DNA from: CAZJAD01 sp964543855
GTDB lineage: Bacteria; Electryoneota; RPQS01; DYHQ01
Direction: 5' to 3'
Assembly: GCA_964543855.1 (NCBI GenBank)
Contig: CAZJAD010000008.1
Coordinates: 1 to 53,043 of the forward strand
Length of the DNA stretch: 53,043 nt
The position numbers were made by a program, and so were the translations under genes. A model generated the notes under the pieces. It saw only the letters and a list, made by a program, of their open reading frames with translations, made no database searches and had not been told where the DNA came from. Below are positions 17,055-26,451 of the stretch, in pieces (within the stretch, counting starts at the first letter, position 1; each line of letters starts with the position of its first letter).

Positions 17055-17825
17055 CGCTTCAAGAATGCTGTCCGGCGGCTTCTCGGTGAGCGTGCTCTTG
17101 CTTACATTCGCAACTATAGCGACTATCTGCTATGGGAGGTGATTTACCCGAAGTATTTGCCATCCCAAAGCGGTCTAAAAGCTGTGGAGATCGGCAGTGC
17201 ACCCGGTCATTTTCTATTGAAATTGCACAAGAACTTTGGCTTTGTTCCATTCGGGATCGAGTATACGGAAAGTGGGGCCGAGGTGAATCGGCAGGTATTT
17301 GCCGCAAACAACATTGATCCCGAAAATGTCTTTCATGTCGATTTCTTTTCCGATGAGTTCCATCGGCAATATGCCAGCTATTTCGATATCGTGATCTCCA
17401 GAGGATTCATCGAACACTTCGACGATGTGAAAGAAGTGATTGATCGACATATGAATCTGCTGGTCCCGGGCGGCTATCTGGTGGTGAGTGTGCCGAACAA
17501 GACAGGGATAAATTACTTGTTCACACTGCTTTTTCACCGGCAGCAGATTGCCATGCACAATATCAGGATCATGACAAGGAGAGAATTCCGCAAGCAGTTC
17601 GACGATGGACGTCTTGAGCCGCTTTTTTGCGACTACTACGGAATCTTCACCTTCAATCAGTTCAATACCAGACCGAATTCGCCCATGCGCTTCGTGCTTT
17701 CCCTCTGCAGGTTCGCGCAGTTCGGGCTCAATGCTCTCTTTTGGCTTGTCTTTAGAAGAAGAGGACCGGAAACGCCCTGGGCCAGCCCATATTTGCTCTA
17801 TATTGGAATGAGAAAACCGGAATAA
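17055..17825 (+). CDS. Class I SAM-dependent methyltransferase, 5' end lost in gap
   Basis: 257 residues remain after the gap; the start codon is missing. The SAM-binding motif I is AVEIGSAPGHFLLKL (~37-51), motif II IEYTE, the DFFSDEF acidic loop, and motif IV VISRGFIEHFDD (~115-126), with the post-motif LLVPGGYLVVSVPN. This is a Methyltransf_11/23-type enzyme. The C-terminus adds a basic amphipathic helix region (SLCRFAQFGLNALFWLVFRRRG) that may associate with the membrane, as in some polysaccharide- or lipid-modifying methyltransferases. The substrate is unknown. No neighbour on the same strand helps, since the next gene is a peptide transporter 151 bases away with its own ribosome binding site. 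Confidence 0.8.
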   Translation, partial: RFKNAVRRLLGERALAYIRNYSDYLLWEVIYPKYLPSQSGLKAVEIGSAPGHFLLKLHKNFGFVPFGIEYTESGAEVNRQVFAANNIDPENVFHVDFFSDEFHRQYASYFDIVISRGFIEHFDDVKEVIDRHMNLLVPGGYLVVSVPNKTGINYLFTLLFHRQQIAMHNIRIMTRREFRKQFDDGRLEPLFCDYYGIFTFNQFNTRPNSPMRFVLSLCRFAQFGLNALFWLVFRRRGPETPWASPYLLYIGMRKPE

Positions 17826-17976
17826 ACCGTCCATTGCGGTAGCAGTGACCATCCGTACGGCCGCTCCGGCTGTTGGTATTCCCAGTAAGAATCGGCACAT
17901 TCTCACGTTCAAATAGCCTGGTAACTGCAGCCACGCTGCACAGAGATTTCGACTAGACTTGTAGGAGCAACTTATC

Positions 17977-19457
17977 GTGTCTCTCTCAAATGTTGTCGCC
18001 CACGATAAAGACAAGAAGGAGTTGCGGCTCTTTGGATTCAAGTTTGGCTATTGGATGCTGTGCACGATCGAGATGTGGGAACGGCTCGCCTATTTCTGCG
18101 TCCGCTCGGTGGTTGCCGTTTACATCCTGCAAGCCGACGATCCGGGTGGTTTGCACTTCACGGCCGTTCAGAAAGGCAGCATCTACGCGTGGTGGTTCGT
18201 ATTCCAATCGGTACTGCCCATGTTCACCGGAGGGTACGCCGACCGCTACGGCTACAAGAAAATCCTCGCCTTCTCGGTGACCATGAACATCACCGGCTAT
18301 GTACTCATGGCCTATATGCGATCCTACCCGATGTTTTTCCTGGGCGTGATGACGCTGGCCACCGGAACGGCCTTCTTCAAACCCGCTCTTCAGGGGTCTC
18401 TGGCGCAGAATCTTTCCAAAGAGAATTCGTCGGTCGGCTGGGGACTCTTCTATTGGATCGTCAATGTCGGCGCGATGGTCGGCTTCCCGATAGCTGGTTT
18501 GCTGCGCACAGGCCTCGGGTGGAAATGGGTCTTTCTCTTCTCTGCTATGGTAACATCGCTGAACTACTTCATGCTCCTGACCTTCAAAGATTTCCCGTCA
18601 GGAGCTTCGAAGACCGAGACTCCGCTGCAGGTCTTCAAGAGGACGCTCAAGAACATTCTTGAACCCCGCCTGATCGCGTGGTTGCTCATCATGTCCTGCT
18701 TCTGGTTGATGATGTACCAGCTCTGGGACCTACACCCCAATTTCATTACGGATTGGATTGACAGTGGGTCGATCGCTACGCTGATTCCTCAGGGCATGTG
18801 TCACATGACCGACCGCGGATTGCAGGTGTTGCAGGAGAATCTGCTGAACCTCAACGCGATTCTGATTGTGATGTTCATGATTCCGGTCTCATGGGCCGTG
18901 CGCCGGATGCGAACGCTGGAAGCCATGGTGATCGGTATGCTCGTCGCCACCGGCGGCGTGCTGATTGCCGGTCTGACCGCAAGCGGATGGGTCTTCCTTC
19001 TGGGCGTCGTTTTCTTTTCGGGAGGCGAGATGCTGACCGGTCCCAAGAAGAACGAATACCTCGGCCTCATCGCACCACCCGGCAAGAAAGGGCTTTACCT
19101 GGGCTATGTGAATATCCCCGTCGGCATTGGCGGTTTCACCGGTTCGAAATTGGCCGGCTATCTCTACGGCCACTACGGCGAGAAGGCCGTGCTAGCTCAG
19201 AAATACTTGTTGCAGCACACGCCGCTCGGTGAAGGCAAAACCTGGGACGGCAATCCGAACATGCTGGAGCAGCTCATCGGCGTACCGCGAACCGAAGCCA
19301 TGCTCAAGCTGCAGGAAGTTCTGAATATGGATGCCGTGCAGACCACGAAGCTTCTCTGGGACACCTATTCGCCTCACTTATATGTCTGGATTCCCTTTGG
19401 AGCCATTGGCGTTGCAGCCGTTATCGCGCTGATCATCTTCGCCAAAATGGCCAAGCG
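17977..19457 (+). CDS. POT/PTR2-family peptide:proton symporter, 3' end lost in gap
   Basis: 493 residues from GTG 17977 (GTAGGAGC upstream) to the gap. The family motif ExxERxxYY appears as EMWERLAYF (~31-39), followed by 10 or more hydrophobic segments. The second POT motif region is degenerate: FFKPALQGSLAQNL, which resembles GxGxxKP. MFS loops such as GGYADRYGYKK are also present. POT transporters import di- and tripeptides using the proton gradient in the inner membrane. Typical length is 450-550, so the gene is probably nearly complete at the break (last residues IIFAKMAKR). The large loop between helices 10 and 11 is longer than in the simplest bacterial POTs. Peptide uptake fits the many secreted peptidases in this window. 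Confidence 0.85.
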
Positions 19458-19557
19458 NNNNNNNNNNNNNNNNNNNNNNNNNNNNNNNNNNNNNNNNNNN
19501 NNNNNNNNNNNNNNNNNNNNNNNNNNNNNNNNNNNNNNNNNNNNNNNNNNNNNNNNN
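19458..19557. other. Assembly gap (100 N)
   Basis: Placeholder run between the end of the peptide transporter and mscL. The AGGAGA just after it is the mscL ribosome binding site, so the right-hand contig begins in the mscL leader. Confidence 0.95.
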
Positions 19558-19570
19558 AGGAGAAAAGACC

Positions 19571-20026
19571 ATGCTGAAGGAATTCAAAGAATTTGCCATG
19601 CGCGGCAATGTGGTGGATATGGCCGTGGGCATCGTCATTGGAGCGGCCTTCGGCGTTATCGTCAAATCACTTGTTGCCGATATTATCATGCCCCCCATCG
19701 GATTGCTGTTGGGGAACGTGGACTTTCCGAATCTGTTTGTTATCCTGAAACAAGGGGCAACGGCCGGGCCGTACGCATCTCTGGCTGACGCTCAGAAAGC
19801 AGGAGCCGTCTCGATAAACTACGGTGCGTTCATCAGCACGATCATTAGTTTTGTCATTGTTGCCTTTGCGATTTTCATTCTCATCCGCAGTATCAACAAA
19901 CTCAAGAGGAAGGAAGAAGCACCTCCCGTTGAGCCGACAGACAAGGAGTGTCCGTACTGTCTATCCAAAATCCCGATCAAAGCAACGCGTTGCGCATTCT
20001 GCACATCCGAATTGAAGCCAGCGTAA
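19571..20026 (+). CDS. mscL: Large-conductance mechanosensitive channel with C-terminal zinc ribbon
   Basis: The 151-residue MscL has the N-terminal amphipathic helix and first transmembrane helix (FKEFAMRGNVVDMAVGIVIG), the pore residues AFGVIVKSLVADIIMPPIG, a periplasmic loop and the second helix (ISFVIVAFAIFILIRSIN). It opens under membrane tension to release solutes in osmotic downshock. Unlike E. coli MscL, the cytoplasmic tail carries a four-cysteine zinc-ribbon motif, C-x2-C-x12-C-x2-C (ECPYC...RCAFC), after a short E/P-rich linker. Similar ribbons occur on some other MscL proteins. AGGAG precedes the ATG at 19571. The DUF3078 gene follows 37 bases later. Confidence 0.93.
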   Translation: MLKEFKEFAMRGNVVDMAVGIVIGAAFGVIVKSLVADIIMPPIGLLLGNVDFPNLFVILKQGATAGPYASLADAQKAGAVSINYGAFISTIISFVIVAFAIFILIRSINKLKRKEEAPPVEPTDKECPYCLSKIPIKATRCAFCTSELKPA

Positions 20027-20063
20027 CTGTGATGCAACCAAATCTTGAAGGAAGGAGAGGATC

Positions 20064-20990
20064 GTGATACATCATTACCGTCTGTCTGTGGCGCTGGCAC
20101 TGGTCTCGGGATTTGGCGTAGGATCGGTTCTCGCCGGGCAACCCGATCCCGGCCCGTGGAAAATCGGCATCGAGACCGGAATCGGCATGACACAGGCCTC
20201 ATACTCTGATAACTGGACTGGTGGCGAGGCAGGGTCGATCATCTGGGTGTCGGATTTCCACGGCACGGCTCAGCGACAGTATTCGCGCACTTGGTTTCAT
20301 GGAAATGAACTAAAGTTGGAATTCGGTCAGAGCCATACTCAGGACAAAGAGAGCAAGAAGTGGTCAAAGCCGGAGAAATCCGCGGACAAGATTCGCTTTG
20401 ACAGCATTCTGCGCTACACTCGTGGCTGGTTTGTCGATCCTTATGTGGCTGGGACATTTGAATCGCAGTTCTTGGACGCCTCGGGCAGAGAGAAGCGCTA
20501 CGTGAATCCCATTGACCTGACCGAAACGGCAGGGATCGCGCGGGTACTCATGAACGTTCCCGATGTGCGCGTCGTGACATCGCGAGTCGGTGCAGGATTC
20601 CGCCAGCATATCATTAAGATGGATGATCCTGTCGATCCCGACAAGACGATATCAGAGACCACGACCGACGGAGGTTTTGAGTGGGTCACTGACATGGTCT
20701 TGGGTTCCGCCAAGAAGAAGTACAGCTTTGCCTCGAAGTTGACGCTGTTCCAAGCGGTGTTCTTTTCAGAAGCGGATAATCTGAAAGGCCAGGAGAATGA
20801 GAATTACTGGAAAATGCTCGATATGAACTGGGATAATGTGCTGCGCGCGAACTTGACTGCGTTGTTGCAGGTAAGCCTTGCGTGGCAGCTTCTTTACGAC
20901 AAAGAGGTTTCGAAGGGCGGGCGTTTCAAAGAGACTCTCACGCTTGGTGTTGCATATAAGTTCGCTCATGCGCACGAATCAGAGAAATAG
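20064..20990 (+). CDS. DUF3078 outer-membrane barrel protein
   Basis: The 308-residue protein starts at GTG 20064, with GGAAGGAGAGG upstream. The signal peptide ends ~25 (GSVLA-GQ). The mature N-terminus WKIGIETGIGMTQASYSDNWTGGEAGSIIW has the tryptophan-rich 'NWxGGExGS' pattern of DUF3078, an FCB-group outer-membrane family. The rest alternates strands with charged loops. It contains a second family feature, YTRGWFVDPYVAGTFESQF (the 'P-Y-V/F-x-x-x-x-x-x-S-QF' strand), and ends in a strand FKETLTLGVAYKF with a short tail. The function is unknown. Co-orientation with mscL and the short spacing suggest, but do not prove, co-transcription. Confidence 0.75.
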   Translation: MIHHYRLSVALALVSGFGVGSVLAGQPDPGPWKIGIETGIGMTQASYSDNWTGGEAGSIIWVSDFHGTAQRQYSRTWFHGNELKLEFGQSHTQDKESKKWSKPEKSADKIRFDSILRYTRGWFVDPYVAGTFESQFLDASGREKRYVNPIDLTETAGIARVLMNVPDVRVVTSRVGAGFRQHIIKMDDPVDPDKTISETTTDGGFEWVTDMVLGSAKKKYSFASKLTLFQAVFFSEADNLKGQENENYWKMLDMNWDNVLRANLTALLQVSLAWQLLYDKEVSKGGRFKETLTLGVAYKFAHAHESEK

Positions 20991-21026
20991 GGAGAAGGCT
21001 CCGGATCACAGCGGTTTCTCTGGCTG

Positions 21027-21055
21027 TTGACTTTCTGCCCGCGCGAGGTTATAAT
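21027..21055 (+). promoter_or_regulatory. Promoter of the PepF-like peptidase gene
   Basis: TTGACT (21027-21032), 17-base spacer, TATAAT (21050-21055). It lies ~120 bases upstream of the ATG at 21174, leaving a leader of ~110 bases in which no known element was recognised. Confidence 0.6.
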
Positions 21056-21173
21056 ATACGGTGAAGCCGGGCAGGTTCCCCCCTCGTTTGCGGCCACATC
21101 GACACCACTCCCAAGAGCCTAATAGGATTTACAGATAGACATCTCAGCCTGTACTAACACAGAGGGAAACATC

Positions 21174-22966
21174 ATGCACTATCGCAACTATGGCATCGTT
21201 GTGGCGGCACTGCTGCTTCTCGCAGTGTGCAGCATGCCTGTCTTCGCTATTGAGCGCTCGGAGATCGACGACGGCTACAAGTGGAAGCCTGAGCACATCT
21301 ATGCGACGATCGAAGAATGGCAGGCGGATTTTGATGCCATCCGATCCGGCATAGACGAGCTGGCGGCGTTCAAGGGCACTATTGCAGGAGAGAATGCGAC
21401 GAATCCTGCGGCAAGTCTGATTGCGTTCACGAAAATGAGTGAAGAGATCGACAAGAAGTTTGAGCAGACCTGGACCTACATCATGTTCAATTTCCATGTG
21501 GACATGGGGAACGCGGAATGGGGCGGGAAAATGCAGCAGCTCGAGTTCCTCCATACGGAGTATGGTCAGAAGCTCGCTTGGGTAGAGCCGGAATTGCTCC
21601 TGATCCCGCAGGAAGCAATGCACAAGTACATCGACGAAAATCCGGAACTGGAGGCCTACCGAAAGCCATTCGACGACATGTACCTGCTCCAGGAGCACGT
21701 CCTCTCCGAGCCCGAAGAGGAGATACTGGCTTTATCCGGTAACATCACTGGCACCGCGTCCGATGTGTACCGCAAAATGACCGATGTCGACATGGACTTC
21801 GGCTACATTCTCGACGAAAACGGTGACTCGGTCGAGGTAACTGACGCAGGCTGGGTCAACTGGCGGACGAGCAAGGACCGCCGGGTCCGCGAGGATTACT
21901 TCAAAGCGGTGTGGCAGAAATACAAACGGTACGGGACGACTATTGCTGCCTTAATGGCGGGCAATATCAAGAAGAATGTCTACCTGACCAAGGCTCGGAA
22001 GTATGACAATACGCTCCAGCATGCTTTGGACAACACCTTCGTCCCCGAAGAAGTCTATGTCAATCTCGTCACGACGACTCGGGCCAACGCAGCGCCGCTT
22101 CACAAGTACAACGAGATTCGCAAGCGTGTGCTCGGATACGACCACTATCGTCACTGGGATTACTATGTCACTTTGGTGGATGCAGAAGAGCCTCGATACA
22201 CCTGGGAAGAGGGCGTGCAGATGATCACGAAGGCCCTGCAACCCCTCGGCACTGAGTACATTCAGGACATCACCCACGCGCTGAATCCGGGGAGCGGTTG
22301 GGTCGACGTGTACGCGAGCGCCGGCAAGCGGGGAGGGGCCTATTCGAGCTCCTGCTACGGTGTACACCCCTACATGCTGTACAACTTCGATAATGAGAAA
22401 GGCCTCACTCTTGAAGACATCAGCACGGTTGCTCATGAGGTTGGCCACTCGATGCACACCTACTATTCCGAGAAGTACCAGCCATTCCCGATGAAGGACT
22501 ACGCGATGTTCAATGCCGAAGTCGCTTCCACGACGAATGAGGCTATACTCTCGATGACGCTACTTGATCAGGCTCGCGAAGCGTATCGCCAGGCCAAAGG
22601 CAAGGACAAGCAGGCGGCCAAAGAGCACCTCATCTCCTTGCTCGAGCAGAACATCAATTCTGCCCGAGGCACTTTCTATCGCCAGACGATGTTCGCCACA
22701 TGGGAGTGGGAAGCTAACAAGCTGGGTGAACAGAGCATGCCCATGACCACGGATAGCTTCGACAAGCTCTATGGGGACCTGCTCAGAGAGTATCATGGTA
22801 CTGCCGCCGACTACGAAGAACTCTCCAATGTGTCATGGTCGAGAATTCCCCATTTCTATCGTGGATATTATGTCTACACATACGCCACGAGTTATGCGGC
22901 GGCTGTGGCTCTGGCAAAGGACATTCGCGCCGAGGCCATGGGCGACAAGTCAAAGAAAGGTGTCAC
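21174..22966 (+). CDS. Exported M3-family oligoendopeptidase (PepF-like), 3' end lost in gap
   Basis: 598 residues before the N run. The catalytic zinc motif is VAHEVGHSMHTYYS (HExxH, ~residue 420), followed ~25 residues on by NAEVASTTNEA with the third ligand Glu. The upstream YSSSCYGVHPYMLYNF and downstream IPHFYRGYYVYTYATSYAAAVAL motifs are typical of PepF/M3B. The enzyme cleaves short peptides. Unlike cytoplasmic PepF, it starts with a clear signal peptide (MHYRNYGIVVAALLLLAVCSM...VFA), so it should act in the periplasm or outside the cell. About 50-60 residues are missing at the C-terminus, judged from family alignments by eye. AGAGGGAAA precedes the ATG. Confidence 0.9.
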
Positions 22967-23066
22967 NNNNNNNNNNNNNNNNNNNNNNNNNNNNNNNNNN
23001 NNNNNNNNNNNNNNNNNNNNNNNNNNNNNNNNNNNNNNNNNNNNNNNNNNNNNNNNNNNNNNNNNN
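22967..23066. other. Assembly gap (100 N)
   Basis: Placeholder run that removes the 3' ends of two convergent genes, the PepF-like peptidase (plus) and the subtilase (minus). Their true separation is unknown. Confidence 0.95.
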
Positions 23067-26000
23067 CGCTCGATGCGGTAGCCTGTGGCGCCGTCTGAAG
23101 GCTGCCAGAACAGGTGAATATCGCTTCCCTCCAACAGAGCGACCAGTTCGGCGGGTGCATCCGGAACCTGTGGGGTTGACCCGTACAGGCACACATCGTC
23201 CACAGCGGCCTCAACCAATGAACCTTCGCCCTCATCGGATGCAACCACTCGCAACTGCACTTGGTCTCTCAGCGCGACATAGGTTTCGAGATTGAAGCGA
23301 TCGTTCCGCCAGTATTCCCAGTTGTCGTTCGTATTGATCAGATTGACCCAGTTGCTCCCGCCATCGGATGAAACATCCACGACAAAGTAATCCGAACTTG
23401 GAGCACCACCCTCGTCATTGGAATACCAAGTCCACAGCTCAAGGATCACACTCTCGTAATTCGTCAGATCCCACACGGGCGACAGCAGGGTAGTCCTGCC
23501 GCCATCAACATCATTGGATCCAGCACCCGAGCCAGCGCTGCCGCCAGTCACCCAGCAATTTACACCCGGCGGCTCTGTGTGATCATCTTCGGGTTGAACC
23601 GGATTGCCGCCGTAATAGGTCCCCTGAGGATCCGTGCGCTCCCAAATCCCGGTTGTAGCGTCATCGCCCGGCGCACCCGCTGTCCAACCCTGCGAACTCT
23701 CAAAATCGTAGCAGATCTGTGCGGTAAGATGGAAATCCTGCTGCACACTGCCATTGAACTCAATCGTGTACTGGTCGTCGCCGTAACCGGCAGCCCGCGC
23801 TCTGACCGTGTACTCATGGCCGATGGGCAGGTTCAGAGTATAGTAGCCCGACTCGTTCGTGAAGACTGGTTCAACAGGCACATCCAGTGCTTCCACTTCT
23901 GCGCCGGAAATCGGAGCGTCGTCCGGATCGTACACATACCCATAGAGAGCGCCCGTTGGTGCTGGTGTCAATGCCTTGTCTTGGGTCACTGTGCCGCCAT
24001 CCGGAATGGTGACGATCTCGGTGTCCGTCACATATCCAAACGCACTGTACTGAAGAGTCAAGGTACTCGCTGGAAGAAACAGCTCGTACTCTCCGCTCGG
24101 ATTGGTTGTGGTTGACTGCAAACCTGACAGGTTCTCCACGAGAACACCGCCGATCGGTAGCGATGTGCTTGCATCGGTGACTGTACCATTCACCGTGCCG
24201 TATCCGGTCAGAACCGGCAGGCTGGCCGCGACCGAGTAGGATTGTGGACTATCCGGCAGATCCGTCGAACAGATATTGATCGTCCACGAGCCCTCTTCTG
24301 GATCTTCCACCACAATCTGCTCGGAATTATTGATGTGATCCGCACCGGTTGTCGCCGGATCCGACGGGCTGGACGGATTGAGAATGTAAGGATAATAGAC
24401 TGTGCTCGAGGGTGAAGTCAGCGTGATGTCCAGGTCGTTCACAAGCGTTGGGTCCGACATGGGCGCTGCCGCCGGATCCATCCAGGCGAGCGATACCCTC
24501 AAAGATGCAGTCCCTCCCGGCACATTGAAGGCGTGATGGTCTGTCTCGTGGACTGCGACCTGATCCTCCAGAAAATGCCCGTTCATCACGGCATCCACCG
24601 CCGCCTGTACATCCACTCTCCCATACCCATACACATAATCCGGACCGGTATTCCCCAAGTCAAGCGCCGTATTGATGAGGATCGCTTTTACTGTCGACGG
24701 CAATACGGTCAGCCCGGGATAGGAACTGGATAGTTGTTCAAGTACCAAGGCGATGCAGCCAGAAGTAATGGGAGTCGACATTGAAGTGCCGCTCATGTTG
24801 CCATAGGTGTTTCCGGGCAACGTGCTGTAGATGTTGAGACCAGGAGCACACACTTCGGGCTTGGTTCGGCCGTCGTCGGTGGGTCCCCAAGAACTGAAAT
24901 AGGTGACGTCGTCGTAGTCATCTGTCGCGCCAACGGTGATGATGTTCTTGGCGCCCGCTGGGACGCCCATGGTCGAGTAGGTCGTGCCGCAGCGACCGTT
25001 GCCGCGTTCATTTCCAGCGGCAAATACGACGATGAACGGAGTCCCGAGGCTTCCACGAACGATATTGTCGACCAGCTCCGAAACCAGCTCGTAATCTCCT
25101 TCCCAATCGCAGTTGTAGCCATTCGACGCGATGTTGGAGCCAATGGAGTTGGTGGCCAGGTCTGCTCCATACATAGTGATGGCAGTGCCGTAATTGCCTT
25201 CGATGTCCTGTGGGGAGTTGTAGAGGCAGTAGGGATCGCAATCTTCGTATTCGAAGGAAACCAGATTGCAGCCTGGAGCCATGCCGCGGTACTGTCCACC
25301 GGAATTCGCTCCGTCGCCACCAACCGAGCCCGCGACATGCGTGGAGTGACTCGCCGTGCCGCCCCCTTCACCGAGAGCGATACGGCCTGCGAAATCGTCA
25401 TGAGTGTTGTCCACCATCCCGGCGTCATACACACAGACCGTGGTGCCCGATCCGTCCAAGCGATAAGGTGGTGCTTGGACCGTGTTGGCACCCACCACCT
25501 CACGCGCCACATCGTTGATGGCGGTCAGGGGAGGCGGCAGCACATCAATCCATTCGACGGCGTCCTCTGCTGCCACAGCTTCGATCAACTCGGGATCAAC
25601 CGCCATCACCCATGTGTTCAGCGTCTGAATGAAATCGCCAGTCACGGCGCCATAGGTTCTCGCAAGGTCTTCTCCCATGATCGACGCGACATCCGCATAG
25701 AGCCGAACCGTAACGATGACCTTGTTGTCCTCATAGTCAGACCACTCCCCGTACTCGCCCCGCTGAATTCGAGGATGCTGTTTCGCAGCAGGGTCCAGAG
25801 ATCCGGCCCAGCGGATGCCCAAGGATTTCGCCTGCGATGGCGTCATTGGCCTGCTCAGGCTCGCCAGCCACGCATAGTGGGGTACGAAGTCCAGCAGCGT
25901 GATACCCGCCTGTTCCAGTGCCCATCGTGTGGGACTGTCCGGAACGTCGAACAGCTGGACGAGGCAGTGGACGGACTCGCGCTGCTGAAGCTCGCCGGAG

Positions 26001-26149
26001 AGCTCGGTGAACTCGCCGGTATCCTCAGCCGGTTGGATGATCCCTGAGACAAGGTGAATCGTGTAATCCGACGATGCAAGAGCAACCGAATACCCTGCCA
26101 ACAGGACTCCAACCAATACGGACAATACCAATCCGATACGATTTTTCAT
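23067..26149 (-). CDS. Secreted subtilisin-like serine protease with carboxypeptidase-regulatory and FN3 domains, C-terminus lost in gap
   Basis: 1028 residues are present. Signal peptide 1-26, then a propeptide-like region (~27-215). The S8 catalytic domain has D242 in VCVYDAGMVD, H271 in HSTHVAG, the oxyanion N380 in FAAGNERG and S456 in GTSMSTP. A proprotein-convertase-P-like beta sandwich follows (~525-650: ...HHAFNVPGGTASLRVSLAW). Next come two carboxypeptidase-regulatory-like repeats (GTVNGTVTDASTSLPIGGV; GALYGYVYDPDDAPISGAEV), a lectin/MAM-like region (CYDFESSQGWTAG...), and the beginning of a fibronectin III domain (PDAPAELVALLEGSDIHLFW) where the gap intervenes. A C-terminal sorting domain is expected but not visible. 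GATGGAGT precedes the ATG. The likely role is extracellular protein degradation. Confidence 0.92.
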
Positions 26150-26451
26150 GTCTTACTCCATCAAGTTTCTTCAGTCACCACACTCACAGATCGCAGGTTG
26201 CCTCTCCTCACTGAGCGCAGTCTTCAAGATCGGAGACCCGTCTCTCCAGACGAAACAGAGACTTACACTCGGAGAGCATGCAATCTTTAAGTTAGCAGCT
26301 TTTCCTCAGCTTGTCAAGGAAATATTGCCGCCGAATGGAAAAAGTCTTCGAGGAGCAAGAGTTGAAGAGCGGGTGCATTCTTGAGTACAATCGCCACCCT
26401 GTTCAGACGGATCAATACAGTTTAGCGATGGAGAGAGGCATACAGTGTGTA
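26150..26451. other. Intergenic region between subtilase and usher-like genes
   Basis: A 302-base non-coding stretch. It holds the subtilase promoter (26289-26317) and a ~130-base subtilase leader with one short perfect hairpin (CGTCT-GGAG-AGACG on the minus strand). No terminator was recognised after the usher-like gene. Confidence 0.6.
26289..26317 (-). promoter_or_regulatory. Promoter of the subtilase gene
   Basis: On the minus strand a perfect TTGACA (26312-26317), 17-base spacer, TAACTT (26289-26294), ~140 bases upstream of the subtilase ATG. Confidence 0.5.

Noticed and set aside
16116..17825. A single 569-codon open frame crossing the N run and joining DUF1385 to the methyltransferase.
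   Set aside because: The join exists only because 100 N keeps the frame; the two sides are unrelated complete-domain families.
17977..19788. Extension of the peptide-transporter frame through the gap into mscL sequence.
   Set aside because: After the gap the frame reads mscL out of frame; mscL itself has its own ATG and ribosome binding site.
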